Origin: Muribaculaceae bacterium | Lineage (GTDB): Bacteria > Bacteroidota > Bacteroidia > Bacteroidales > Muribaculaceae | DNA: 64,000 bases | Direction: 5' to 3' | NCBI GenBank assembly: GCA_017427945.1 | Contig: JAFRRT010000038.1 | Location: forward strand, 1 to 64,000 | Part shown: positions 42,614 through 51,087 of the stretch, one piece after another | Numbering within the stretch: position 1 is the first letter of the stretch | Layout: the number at the start of each line of letters is the position of its first letter | Translations under genes and position numbers: made by a program | The notes under the pieces: model-generated | Database searches by the model: none | Told to the model about the DNA's origin: nothing | Seen by the model: only the letters and a program-made list of their open reading frames with translations

Positions 42614-44395
42614 TTAGATTTCCCTCGTCTTCTCGTTGAGCCATGCGGCGTCCTCGCCATCGAGTAGCGGCATGATGCGTTCACGCACCATGCGGTGGTA
42701 ATCGTTGATCTGTGCCACCTCCTCGGCGGTGAGCATCGAGCGGTCAACCAGGTTCAGGTCATAGGGGAAGAGCGTCAGCGGCTCAAAGGCGAGGAAATTG
42801 CCGAAGTCCTCGGTCTTCTCGGCCTCGACAACCAGCAGCAGATTCTCGGTGCGAATGCCGTACTCACCGGTCTTGTACAGGCCGGGCTCATTGCTCATCA
42901 CCATGCCGGGCATCAGCTTGACATCGACCAGGTTGGTGCGGATGCTTTGCGGGCCCTCATGGCAACCCAGGAAATGTCCCACGCCGTGGCCCGTGCCGTG
43001 GCCATAGGTCATCGCCTCTTGCCACAGCGGCAGGCGTGCCAGCACGTCGAGTTGGCAACCGGTGGTCCCCACAGGGAACTTGGCGCGCTGCAGGGCCAGG
43101 TGTCCCTTGAGCACGAGGGTGAAGTCGTGCTTCTCCTGTGCGGTGGGATTGCCCAGGGTGACGGTGCGGGTGATGTCGGTGGTTCCGTCAAGGAATTGTG
43201 CACCGCTGTCCACGAGCAGGATGCCCTCACCGTGCAGGGTCGAGGCACTCTCGTCGGTCGCCTCATAGTGGACGATGGCGCCGTGCTCCTTGTAGCCGCA
43301 AATCATGGCGAAGCTGTCCTCGCGGTAAAGGTCTTGCTGGGCGCGGTATTCCATGCCCTTCTTCCACACGTCCACCTCGTTGATGGTGTCTGTGGGAGCC
43401 ATCTGCTCAATCCAGCGGAACAGGCGCACCAGTGCAGCGCCGTCACGTTCCATGGCATGGCGGAAGCCTTCAATCTGCACCTCGTTCTTGACACTCTTGA
43501 GGTCGGTAATGGGCGAGCGGAAATATACTTTCTGGCACGGCATGGCGTTGGCCAGCGTGTCGCTCACGCGGTTGGGATCGACGAGGACTACCTCATGCTC
43601 GCCCACGCGCTCCAGGAAGTAAACGACGTCATCATAGTCACGCACTCTCACATCGCAAGCCTTGAGATGCTGGCGCACCTCGTCGGTAACCTTGTTGTCG
43701 TCGATGAAGAGCACCCTGGTGTTGCGTGAGATGTAGGCAAAGGCAATGGCCACCGGCGTGAAGGCCACGTCATTGCCACGCAGGTTCAGCAGCCAGGCGA
43801 TATCATCGAGGGCGGTCACCAGCATGGCGGTAGCGTCATTATCCTCGAGCACTTTGAGCAGGCGATCAATCTTGTCGATGGCTTCCTCACCTGCATATTG
43901 CACATCGTGGACAAAGGCCGGCTCACTCGGACGGGCGGGACGGTCTTCCCAGATGCGGTCGGCAGGGTAGAACTCGGTGGCGAGCATGAAACCGTTCTCA
44001 CCGCAAAATCGCTCCAGCTGGTTAGCATCCTGGGCACTGTAGAGGCGTCCGTCGATGGCGATGACCGAGTCCTCTTCCAGAACTTCCAGCAGCCACTCAT
44101 GGATAGTGAGGTCATTGCCCATATTCTCTTTCATCATCACGAAACCGCTGTCTTCCAGCTCAATGCCGGCCTGCAGGAAGTAACGCGAGTCGGTCCACAG
44201 GGCGGCCTGGTCGAGCGTGACAACGGCAGTGCCGTTGCTGCCGGTGAAGCCGCTGATCCAGTCGCGGAACTTCCAGTGGTCACAGATGTATTCACTCTGG
44301 TGCGGGTCGGTGCCGGGGATGATGACGGCATCGATATTCAGGCGGCGCATTTCCTCGCGCAGCGCCTCAAGGTGAGTATATGTCTCTTTACTCAT
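42614..44395 (-). CDS. pepP: Xaa-Pro aminopeptidase (aminopeptidase P family, M24)
   Basis: 593 residues, the long three-domain form found in Bacteroidetes and eukaryotes. Two creatinase N-like domains occupy about 1-300 and the M24 pita-bread domain about 305-560. Di-metal ligands are visible: Asp396 and Asp407 (LLVDSGAQFLDGTTDITR), a His in the GHGTGHGVGH segment at 465-474, Glu503 (SNEPGLY) and Glu517 (IRTENLL). It removes N-terminal residues preceding proline. No signal peptide, so cytoplasmic. An exact promoter lies upstream at 44430-44460. Divergent from the rpmB operon leader. Confidence 0.92.
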   Translation of the reverse strand: MSKETYTHLEALREEMRRLNIDAVIIPGTDPHQSEYICDHWKFRDWISGFTGSNGTAVVTLDQAALWTDSRYFLQAGIELEDSGFVMMKENMGNDLTIHEWLLEVLEEDSVIAIDGRLYSAQDANQLERFCGENGFMLATEFYPADRIWEDRPARPSEPAFVHDVQYAGEEAIDKIDRLLKVLEDNDATAMLVTALDDIAWLLNLRGNDVAFTPVAIAFAYISRNTRVLFIDDNKVTDEVRQHLKACDVRVRDYDDVVYFLERVGEHEVVLVDPNRVSDTLANAMPCQKVYFRSPITDLKSVKNEVQIEGFRHAMERDGAALVRLFRWIEQMAPTDTINEVDVWKKGMEYRAQQDLYREDSFAMICGYKEHGAIVHYEATDESASTLHGEGILLVDSGAQFLDGTTDITRTVTLGNPTAQEKHDFTLVLKGHLALQRAKFPVGTTGCQLDVLARLPLWQEAMTYGHGTGHGVGHFLGCHEGPQSIRTNLVDVKLMPGMVMSNEPGLYKTGEYGIRTENLLLVVEAEKTEDFGNFLAFEPLTLFPYDLNLVDRSMLTAEEVAQINDYHRMVRERIMPLLDGEDAAWLNEKTREI

Positions 44396-44429
44396 GATTG
44401 ATTTGGTTTGATTTCTTGATATTACCCTG

Positions 44430-44460
44430 CAAATTTACATCATTTTTGCCAAGCCGCAAA
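44430..44460 (-). promoter_or_regulatory. Promoter of pepP
   Basis: On the minus strand: TTTG (44460-44457), 19-base spacer, TAAATTTG (44437-44430). Exact match, 34 bases before the ATG. Confidence 0.7.
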
Positions 44461-44527
44461 ATTTTGTGGAAAGCACGGTTTTTTCCTCGACAAAACACAT
44501 TAATTCTAAAAAAAGTGGTGAAAATGT

Positions 44528-44559
44528 TTTGTGGGGTTCAAAAAATGTGTCTATCTTTG
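44528..44559 (+). promoter_or_regulatory. Promoter of the rpmB-rpmG-DUF4295 operon
   Basis: TTTG (44528-44531), 20-base spacer, TATCTTTG (44552-44559). Exact match. It predicts a transcript start near 44566 and a leader of about 340 bases. Confidence 0.7.
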
Positions 44560-44565
44560 CAGCCG

Positions 44566-44908
44566 ATTTCGCGGCACATGTCTTGCTGGCGTTGATGCTC
44601 ATGCGTTAGTCAAGTCAAGAGTGTGACACTTGATCGTTGAAACTTCGATGTCAAGGCTATGATGCTAAGTGCCTGACAGTCAAGCGTAGGACGATATTTA
44701 AACGAGCGCGACACCCAATAGTTGTTCAACCCTGTGATGCCGGTGGGCTTCTCACGCCGGTGGGGGAGAGCGGCCTCTTTATGATTGGATGTCCACACCC
44801 GGTATATTGTGCTGCGCCTGTGTTTTTCTGTGCACAGGCAGACATGTATCGCGAGTCATTATTGAGAGAATGTAAAACAAGAACAATAACTAAACAAAAC
44901 GAGAAACT
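44566..44908 (+). promoter_or_regulatory. Long 5' leader of the L28/L33 operon, possible structured regulatory RNA
   Basis: About 340 bases without a credible coding frame. It includes a hairpin GCCTGTG / CACAGGC (44815-44838) and GC-rich complementary blocks around CCGGTGGG and CACGCCGG. It also contains CAAGCGTAGGACGA at 44682-44695, which recurs exactly in the rpmB coding region near 44971. No terminator-like U-tract is seen in the leader. A ribosomal-protein-binding autoregulatory leader is plausible but unproven. This accounts for the 513-base gap between pepP and rpmB. Confidence 0.4.
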
Positions 44909-45166
44909 ATGTCTAAAGTTTGTCAAATCACTGGTAAGAAGGCGATCACCGGTAACAACGTGTCGCACTCCAAGCGTAGGACGAAACGTCGTTTCAACGT
45001 TAACGTCTTCAATCGCAAGTTCTATTGGCCCGAGCAGGGTCAGTGGGTACGCCTCACCGTATCGGCTGCAGGTTTGCGCAACATCAACAAGATGGGTCTT
45101 GACGCCGCTTTGAAGAAAGCTGCCGCTGATGGCCACTTGACTGAAATCATGGTTATTAACAAGTAA
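44909..45166 (+). CDS. rpmB: 50S ribosomal protein L28
   Basis: 85 residues, complete. The N-terminus [27 protein letters not shown] is the L28 signature, followed by the basic [20 protein letters not shown] and the [15 protein letters not shown] segment. It is a structural protein of the large subunit near the E site. The single cysteine near the N-terminus does not form a zinc knuckle, so this is the zinc-free form. First gene of a three-gene operon with rpmG and a DUF4295 micro-gene; 18 bases separate it from rpmG. Confidence 0.97.
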   Translation: MSKVCQITGKKAITGNNVSHSKRRTKRRFNVNVFNRKFYWPEQGQWVRLTVSAAGLRNINKMGLDAALKKAAADGHLTEIMVINK

Positions 45167-45184
45167 GAAAGGAGCAACTGTATT

Positions 45185-45373
45185 ATGGCAAAGAAAGCAA
45201 AAGGCGATCGCGTGCAAGTCATTCTCGAGTGCACCGAGCAAAAGGGTACTGGCGTTCCCGGCATCAGCCGTTACATCACGACCAAGAACCGCAAGAACAC
45301 CACCGAGCGTTTGGAGCTCAAGAAATACAACCCTTATCTGAAACGCATGACCGTTCACAAGGAGATCAAGTAA
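45185..45373 (+). CDS. rpmG: 50S ribosomal protein L33
   Basis: 62 residues, complete. [31 protein letters not shown] and [18 protein letters not shown] match L33. One cysteine only, so the zinc ribbon form (four cysteines) is absent and this is the C-minus version. It binds 23S rRNA near the E site. It lies between rpmB and the DUF4295 gene, with 18- and 30-base gaps, forming the typical Bacteroidetes order. Confidence 0.97.
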   Translation: MAKKAKGDRVQVILECTEQKGTGVPGISRYITTKNRKNTTERLELKKYNPYLKRMTVHKEIK

Positions 45374-45403
45374 TAACAACCATTTAACGACATATATTAA
45401 GTT

Positions 45404-45553
45404 ATGGCAAAGAAAGTAGTTGCAACCCTTCAGACTGGTGAAGGACGCTCATGGAGCAAGGTCATCAAGATGGTTCGCTCCGAGAAGACTGGCGCTTACG
45501 TGTTTGAGGAGCGCATGGTCCCCAACGACAAGGTACAGGACTGGCTGAAGTAA
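45404..45553 (+). CDS. DUF4295-family micro-protein
   Basis: 49 residues (MAKKVVATLQTGEGRSWSKV...NDKVQDWLK), stop TAA at 45551-45553. This short basic protein invariably follows rpmG in Bacteroidetes, from established genome patterns for DUF4295, and is sometimes considered ribosome-associated. The sequence shows a basic N-terminus, a central SEKTGAYVFEERMV strand and no membrane segment. It is the last gene of the operon and is followed at once by a strong hairpin terminator. No molecular role has been assigned. Confidence 0.85.
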   Translation: MAKKVVATLQTGEGRSWSKVIKMVRSEKTGAYVFEERMVPNDKVQDWLK

Positions 45554-45579
45554 TATTGAGCCAACCAACGATACAATCG

Positions 45580-45619
45580 CCTGCCCGCTTGCTGATATCA
45601 GCCTGCGGGCAGGTTTTTT
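45580..45619 (+). terminator. Rho-independent terminator of the ribosomal operon
   Basis: CCTGCCCGC / GCGGGCAGG arms around a 16-base loop, followed by TTTTTT. Confidence 0.9.
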
Positions 45620-45686
45620 ATGTGCAAGGCACAATGAAACTATAGCTTTTTTAGTTACCTTTGTAACCTGAAAAACTGAAACCGTC

Positions 45687-46094
45687 ATGAATCAAGACAA
45701 ATACATATTCACGCTGGAGGTAGGGGTGCGGGACTATGAACTCGACAGCGAGGGCATCGTCAACAACGCCAACTACCTTCACTATCTTGAGCACACCCGC
45801 CATGCCTTTGTCAAGCAGGAGGGTATCCCCTTCGGCAGCTTGACCCGCGAGGGCCTGGTGCCTGTGGTCAGGCGCATGGAAATCGACTACCACACGCCGC
45901 TGCGCAGCGGTGACGTGATGCTGAGCCGCTTGTGGATTGAACGCGCAGGGGCACGGTTCATTTTCCATCAGGATATCTTCAAGAAAGAGGGTGGTGACCC
46001 AGTCGTGAGCGCCGTAGTCACCATCGTGTGCATGGAGAACGGACGAATCAACCGCGGCGATGACCTCGCTGAGCGCATTGCCAAATACCTTTGA
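45687..46094 (+). CDS. Acyl-CoA thioesterase (hotdog fold, YbgC/4HBT family)
   Basis: 135 residues. A hotdog-fold monomer with the YbgC-type active-site pattern VRDYELDSEGIVNNANYLHYLEHTRH: the aspartate in RDYELDSEG position and the N-Y-L-x-Y-L-E-x-R-H sequence. It hydrolyses acyl-CoA or acyl-ACP thioesters, releasing free acids; in other bacteria it belongs to the Tol-Pal neighbourhood, which is absent here. A -7 box TACCTTTG lies at 45656-45663. The dprA gene starts 5 bases after its stop, so the two form one operon with no obvious functional link. Confidence 0.85.
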   Translation: MNQDKYIFTLEVGVRDYELDSEGIVNNANYLHYLEHTRHAFVKQEGIPFGSLTREGLVPVVRRMEIDYHTPLRSGDVMLSRLWIERAGARFIFHQDIFKKEGGDPVVSAVVTIVCMENGRINRGDDLAERIAKYL

Positions 46095-46099
46095 CCATC

Positions 46100-47218
46100 A
46101 TGACGGGCACCGATGGATACACACCATTGACTTACCGCATCGCTTTTGCCAGCATGCAGGGCATGAGCGTGGACCTGGCACGCAAGCTGCTTGACGTGGT
46201 GGGCAGTGAGGAGCAGTTCTTTGCCATGGGCGAGAAAGAGTTGCGTGACCTCACGCGCGGGCGCAGTAAGATTTATGGTGACAACTACCGCCGCGAGTGC
46301 CTGCAGCGTGCCTTGAAAGAAGAGGCCTTTGTGCGGGACAACGGCATTGCTGTCACCTATTTCACCGAGAACAACTATCCTCACCGCTTGATAGAAGCTC
46401 CCGATGCACCGGCCATGTTCTACAGCCTTGGAAAATGTGACTTGGAGGCACCCCACATCATCAGTGTGGTGGGTACACGTCATGCGACGCAATACGGTAT
46501 CCGTTTTTGTGATACGCTCATCGGTGAACTGGCCCAGCGCCTGCCCGACTTGGTAGTGGTGAGCGGTCTGGCCTACGGCATCGACATCGCTGCCCACCGT
46601 GCCGCCCTCAAGCATGGGGTACCTACGGTGGCTGTGCTGCCTCGTGGCCTGAACCGCATCTATCCAGCCATGCACCGCAACGATGCCGTCGCCATCGTAA
46701 AGAGCGGCGGCCTGTTGTTGACCGACTATACCAGCCAGGACACGGTACAGAAGAGCAATTTCCTTGCCCGTAACCGCATTGTGGCGGCCCTGAGCGACTG
46801 CACGGTGATTGTCGAGTCGGCAGGTTCGGGCGGAGCCCTTGTCACGGCGTCGCTCGCCATGAGTTACAACCGTGACGTGATGGCGGTGCCCGGCCGTTGT
46901 GGAGATGAGTTCTCGACTGGCTGCAACAAGCTGATTGCCACCAACAAGGCTGCCCTCATCACGAGTGCCGACGACCTGATGGCCGCCATGCGCTGGGAGT
47001 CGGTGCAGCAGGAGCCTCAACAGCTCAGCCTCTTCCCTGAACTGACCAAGGAAGAGCAGGCCGTGGTTGACGTGATTCGCAACCATGGCGAAATCCACAT
47101 CAACAGCCTTGCTGATACCTTGAAATTTCCGGTTTATAAACTGATGAGTATCTTGGTCGAACTCGACTGCAAGAACGTCATCGCCACCCTGCCTGGGTGC
47201 CGTTACTCGATGCGGTAA
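46100..47218 (+). CDS. dprA: DNA-protecting protein DprA (Smf)
   Basis: 372 residues from the ATG at 46100 (MTGTDGYTPLTYRIAF); a TTG nine bases earlier would overlap the previous stop. Residues about 10-75 are the SAM-like N-terminal helices. The Rossmann-type DprA domain (about 90-300) shows VGTRHATQYG, VSGLAYGIDIAAHRAAL, LPRGLNRIYPAMH and the VVESAGSGGALVTASLA motif. A winged-helix C-terminus follows (about 310-370). DprA binds incoming single-stranded DNA and loads RecA during natural transformation. No other competence genes are nearby. Confidence 0.93.
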   Translation: MTGTDGYTPLTYRIAFASMQGMSVDLARKLLDVVGSEEQFFAMGEKELRDLTRGRSKIYGDNYRRECLQRALKEEAFVRDNGIAVTYFTENNYPHRLIEAPDAPAMFYSLGKCDLEAPHIISVVGTRHATQYGIRFCDTLIGELAQRLPDLVVVSGLAYGIDIAAHRAALKHGVPTVAVLPRGLNRIYPAMHRNDAVAIVKSGGLLLTDYTSQDTVQKSNFLARNRIVAALSDCTVIVESAGSGGALVTASLAMSYNRDVMAVPGRCGDEFSTGCNKLIATNKAALITSADDLMAAMRWESVQQEPQQLSLFPELTKEEQAVVDVIRNHGEIHINSLADTLKFPVYKLMSILVELDCKNVIATLPGCRYSMR

Positions 47219-47245
47219 AAAGGGTTTCCCCTCGAAATAAGATGA

Positions 47246-49024
47246 TTATTCCAGCGGAAGAATCGTTTTGAAGTTCTTCCAGTTTTTTGCGCTGCGATAG
47301 GCAGAAATTGACGTGCCAGGAACGCGGAGTACCACCTTGTTGTTGCTCATGCCGTCGAGTTTGGGCGGCAGTACGGCATGGCAGTCGATGCGCGTCAACG
47401 ACTTGCATTTCTCGGTCACTTTCTTGCCCACTTCCTTGATGCCCTCGGGCAGGACAAGGATGGTGATTGCCGTTTCGCGCAGAGCATTTTCGCCGATGCT
47501 GGTGATTCCGCTGCCCAGGTCAATCGATGCCAACGAAGAACACTCCCTGAAGGCTTCCTTGCCCACCATGTTGCAGGCGTCGGGCACAACCACATGCGTC
47601 AGCCCTTTGCAGTTCTTGAAGGCTCGTTCGCCCAGGGTGACCAGAGTCTGCGGCAGATCGATGGCTTGTAGGGCACAGCCCTCAAATGCCTCCTTGCCGA
47701 TGCCTGTCAGCATTGCAGGGAAAGAGACCTCCACAAGGTTCTTGCAGTGTTTGAATGCCCTGGGGAGCAGGACACTCACACCCTCGGGCAGGTCAATGTT
47801 GCGCAGGCTGGAGCAGTTTTCAAAAGCTGATTCCCCAAGTATCGTCAACCCGTCGGGGAACTCGATGCTCAGCAGTTGGTCGCAGTCAGCGAAGGCTCCT
47901 TTGGGAACTGCTTTCAAACCATCGGGCAGAACAACGTCGGTCAGGTGCGACCTATAAAAAGCATATTCGCCCAGATTAACCAGCGCCGCTGGCAGGCTGA
48001 TGCCACTGAGGGCGCTGCCTGAGAAAGCGCTGCGGGCGATTTCGGTCACATCATCGGGAATCACAAATGTGCCTCGGCGGGCCATGGGGCAGAACAGCAG
48101 GACTTTTCCCGTGCGGTCATAGAGCACGCCGTCTTCATAGGTGTAGTAGCGGCTGCCGTTCTCGACCGTGATTTCCTCCAGCTTTTTCATCGTGCCCAGG
48201 TCATCATTGATGATGCGGGCCGACGCGGGGATTTCAAGTTCTATGAGCAGCGTGCCTTCAAAGGCTTTCGCACCTAAGGTCATCAGGTCGGGGGGTAAAA
48301 CGATGCGTTTCAACCCGGTTCCCTTGAAGGCCTTGTCGCCTATTTCGGTCACGCTGCGGGGAATGGTGATGTTCTTAAGTTCTGAACAGTCATAGAAACA
48401 CTCGTTGCCGATGCTCAGCAAACCTTCGGGCAGCGAGATATATTCCAGCCGTGAGCAGCCGCTGAAGGCGCCATTGCCCAGCGAGCGCACGCCCGGCGGC
48501 ATGATGACCTCCTCGAGATAACTGCAACCGCGCAGGGCATCGTTGTCGATGCGCTTCAGGTGCTCGGGCAGCAGTACCGAACGCAGATGGGAGGCATAGG
48601 ACAATGCGTCGCCCAACACGTCACGCTCGCCATGGCCGCCCAGTAGGCCGCCATTGTCTGAACTCATGATGCGTGCATGCTCCAGCTCCAGGTCGATGTA
48701 GTTGTCCACTCGCTTGTCACGGCTGTCCACACAGCGTGAGCGCTCGCACAATCGCTTGATATACTTGAAGTCCTTGTAATCCATGGGGCCCTCGACATGC
48801 AGCAGGCGCACGCGGTCCACCATTTCTTTTGGCATCTTCTCTTCAAGAGTGCCTGGATTGCTTAGGCGTACCTCCACCACATCACCGTAGGAGTTGGCAC
48901 GGCCGTAACGCTCCACTACAGCGCGGCTCTTACCTTTGCCATATTGTGCCGAGGCCGGCATCACGGTCACTGTCACGAGCAGCAACGCTGCCAAACATCT
49001 GATTAATCTTTGGTTGGTCATCAT
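47246..49024 (-). CDS. Secreted leucine-rich repeat (BspA-type, LRR_5) protein
   Basis: 592 residues from the ATG at 49024; the frame extends further but this start gives a signal peptide (RLIRCLAALLLVTVTVMPASAQ). After a 100-residue N-terminal part, about 17 BspA-like leucine-rich repeats follow (pattern ...GxxAFxxCxxLxxIxLPxGLxxIGxxAF...). The set is interrupted by a region containing GSRYYTYEDGVLYDRTGKVLLFCP, a common insert between LRR blocks. BspA proteins bind host fibronectin or glycans; these repeats often mediate adhesion. No clear sortase or T9SS signal is visible. A -7 box TAATTTTG lies at 49058-49051. Confidence 0.85.
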   Translation of the reverse strand: MMTNQRLIRCLAALLLVTVTVMPASAQYGKGKSRAVVERYGRANSYGDVVEVRLSNPGTLEEKMPKEMVDRVRLLHVEGPMDYKDFKYIKRLCERSRCVDSRDKRVDNYIDLELEHARIMSSDNGGLLGGHGERDVLGDALSYASHLRSVLLPEHLKRIDNDALRGCSYLEEVIMPPGVRSLGNGAFSGCSRLEYISLPEGLLSIGNECFYDCSELKNITIPRSVTEIGDKAFKGTGLKRIVLPPDLMTLGAKAFEGTLLIELEIPASARIINDDLGTMKKLEEITVENGSRYYTYEDGVLYDRTGKVLLFCPMARRGTFVIPDDVTEIARSAFSGSALSGISLPAALVNLGEYAFYRSHLTDVVLPDGLKAVPKGAFADCDQLLSIEFPDGLTILGESAFENCSSLRNIDLPEGVSVLLPRAFKHCKNLVEVSFPAMLTGIGKEAFEGCALQAIDLPQTLVTLGERAFKNCKGLTHVVVPDACNMVGKEAFRECSSLASIDLGSGITSIGENALRETAITILVLPEGIKEVGKKVTEKCKSLTRIDCHAVLPPKLDGMSNNKVVLRVPGTSISAYRSAKNWKNFKTILPLE

Positions 49025-49108
49025 TTTTAGTGTTTTCTTGTTTCTCTCCGCAAAATTAGACAATCTCGATGACTGCAGCAATACTTCTCCCGTTTTTCTC
49101 GCAATGAC

Positions 49109-49140
49109 AAACCCCGCTGCAAGTGCTGCAGCGGGGGTTG
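49109..49140 (-). terminator. Terminator of the beta-flower gene
   Basis: AACCCCGCTGC and GCAGCGGGGGTT arms around a short loop, downstream of the minus-strand stop at 49165. Confidence 0.7.
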
Positions 49141-49164
49141 TTATGGTTCAATATGTCACGACCC

Positions 49165-49602
49165 TCAAAAGAAGTTGAAGAAAAAATAGAGGGCGGCATA
49201 TTGCATAGGAACACCCTTTGCGTAGCCAATGGTGCTGTTACTGCTGTTCCTGGCAGTTCCGTCGTTATCGATTTTGCCTATGTAGGAGTTACTGCGGTTG
49301 CGCACTGTCCCGTCGCTGTAGATTCTGCCGATATATGAGTTATTGCTGTCACGCACTTCACCATTGCTGTCAATTCTCCCAAGCAAACGGTTGCTGCTGT
49401 CGCGGATGTCGCCGTCGCTCTCGATTTTACCAATATAGGAGTTGCTGCTGTTCCTCACGGTGCCGTCATTCTCTATTTTGGCTATCATTGAATAGTTCTT
49501 GTCTCGTATCGTCTGGGCATGCCCCACTTGGGTCCCGCTCAGCACCAGGAACAGAATCATGGCGGCAATCCACTTCGCTGTATTTATCATTGAACTTTTC
49601 AT
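49165..49602 (-). CDS. Secreted 5-fold beta-flower repeat protein
   Basis: 145 residues from the ATG at 49602; the next Met four residues on is an alternative. Signal peptide ends near VGHAQ. The mature part is built of five to six 17-residue units of the pattern TVRNSSNSYIGKIESDG, regularly spaced (TIRDKN..., TVRNSS..., DIRDSS..., EVRDSN..., TVRNRS..., TARNSS...). This matches the Bacteroidetes proteins described as 5-fold beta-flower proteins from structural genomics. It ends in a hydrophobic, aromatic stretch (YAALYFFFNFF). A -7 box TACATTTG lies at 49642-49635. Function unknown. Confidence 0.8.
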   Translation of the reverse strand: MKSSMINTAKWIAAMILFLVLSGTQVGHAQTIRDKNYSMIAKIENDGTVRNSSNSYIGKIESDGDIRDSSNRLLGRIDSNGEVRDSNNSYIGRIYSDGTVRNRSNSYIGKIDNDGTARNSSNSTIGYAKGVPMQYAALYFFFNFF

Positions 49603-49896
49603 TCTTCCTGCTGTTGGATTTTGTTTGATTATCGCAAATGTAAACACTTTTTTTGATGTGATGAAATTGCGAGTAAGAAATCCGGGACAATTGCGCTGAA
49701 AATCGCCAATTAGTTGACTTCTGCGACTATTTGAGGACAATACGGTTGGAGTTGGCTGGGTGGGCTATTCTCATTGAGGAAGGGTAAAATAGTGGTAAAA
49801 TGAATAAAAACTATGGATTATGGTGCTTTTTTGAAAGATAATGGTTATATTTGTTGCCGATTTGTTATTATTAACCTCCAAGCAACGAATTCTTTT

Positions 49897-51018
49897 ATGA
49901 AGAAACGACTTCTTTTATCAGTATTCCTGACTATGATGATATTGCCGCTGATGGCGGCCGAGGGAGAGGGTAAGCAATTATTCACAAAGCCCAAGTTCAG
50001 CGGTTTTGCCATGGCATCTTATCAGGCCACGTTCCAGGGCGGCAACAATAGCAACTCGTTTGACCTGAGGCTTGTCAGGGCCTCTATCGAGGGCCGTATC
50101 CTGGATGATTTCTATTACAAAATCCAGGGCCAGATTAACGGCAACACCACAACGTTGGGCAGCAGCCCGCGTCTGGTAGACTATTTCATGGAATGGCAAA
50201 AGCTGGACTACTTCCGCGTGAAACTGGGCCAGTTCAAGCGTCCCTTCACTTATGAGAACCCGATGAATCCCATTGACCAGGGCTTTATGGGCTATTCACA
50301 GCCTGTTAGCAAACTGGCGGGATTCAGCGACCGTACGGGTATGCATGCCAGCAACGGCCGTGACATCGGTCTGCAGTTCCAGGGTGATTTCCTCAAGAAC
50401 AGCAGCGGCCGCAACTTGTTGCACTACCAGATTGGCGTGTTCAACGGCCAGGGCATTAATGTCAAGGATGTGGATGAGCGCAAGGACATCATCGGCGGCG
50501 CGTGGGTAATGCCCATCAGCGGCATGCGCCTTGGCGCCTTCGGCTGGGAAGGCTCCTATGCCCGCAAGGGAGGAAACGGGGTTGTTAGCCTGCGCCAACA
50601 CCGCTATGCCTTGAGTGCCGAGTATAAGAAAGGCGACCTGCAGTTGCGCACCGAGTATATACACTCGACGGGACTCGGCTTCGCCACCACCTATCAGAAT
50701 AGTGCTAATGCCAGTGACGTCACCATCAAGACCTATACCGACAAAGACGGCAATGTTGTTGAAAATGACAAGTCCGACGGTATCTATGCTCTTGCGATTG
50801 TACCTGTGGTCAAGGACAAACTCATGGCCAAGGCCCGCTATGACCTCTACCGTCCCACTGCCTCGTCGGTGGCAGCAAAGACTAACTATGAGGTGGGCTT
50901 GAACTACCGCTTCTGCAAATACCTTGAGGTGCAGACCGAGTACTGCCTGACTCACGACCGTGCTCTTGCCGATCCCGACTACAGCACCGTCTTCGTGCAA
51001 GTGAGCATCAGGTATTAA
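49897..51018 (+). CDS. Outer membrane porin (OprO/OprP-like)
   Basis: 373 residues from the ATG at 49897 (MKKRLLLSVFLTMMILPLMAA); the frame extends upstream but this gives the signal peptide. The mature protein is a beta barrel with the phosphate-selective porin pattern: SFDLRLVRASIEGRILDDFYYKIQGQI, YFRVKLGQFKRPFTYENPM, and the C-terminal aromatic strand VFVQVSIRY. A -7 box TATATTTG lies at 49846-49853. The Dcu transporter gene follows after 69 bases, so the pair may form an uptake route for dicarboxylates, with the porin admitting anions across the outer membrane. That coupling is an inference from position. Confidence 0.85.
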   Translation: MKKRLLLSVFLTMMILPLMAAEGEGKQLFTKPKFSGFAMASYQATFQGGNNSNSFDLRLVRASIEGRILDDFYYKIQGQINGNTTTLGSSPRLVDYFMEWQKLDYFRVKLGQFKRPFTYENPMNPIDQGFMGYSQPVSKLAGFSDRTGMHASNGRDIGLQFQGDFLKNSSGRNLLHYQIGVFNGQGINVKDVDERKDIIGGAWVMPISGMRLGAFGWEGSYARKGGNGVVSLRQHRYALSAEYKKGDLQLRTEYIHSTGLGFATTYQNSANASDVTIKTYTDKDGNVVENDKSDGIYALAIVPVVKDKLMAKARYDLYRPTASSVAAKTNYEVGLNYRFCKYLEVQTEYCLTHDRALADPDYSTVFVQVSIRY

Positions 51019-51087
51019 CCCAGGGCCAAGGACTTTAAAGACCTTCTAACTAAAAACTAAGAACAAAAATCTTAAATACTTAACAAT

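Noticed and set aside
44566-44908. tRNA or other known housekeeping RNA in the rpmB leader
   Set aside because: No cloverleaf, no CCA end, and no T-loop GGTTCGA-type sequence; only simple hairpins are visible.
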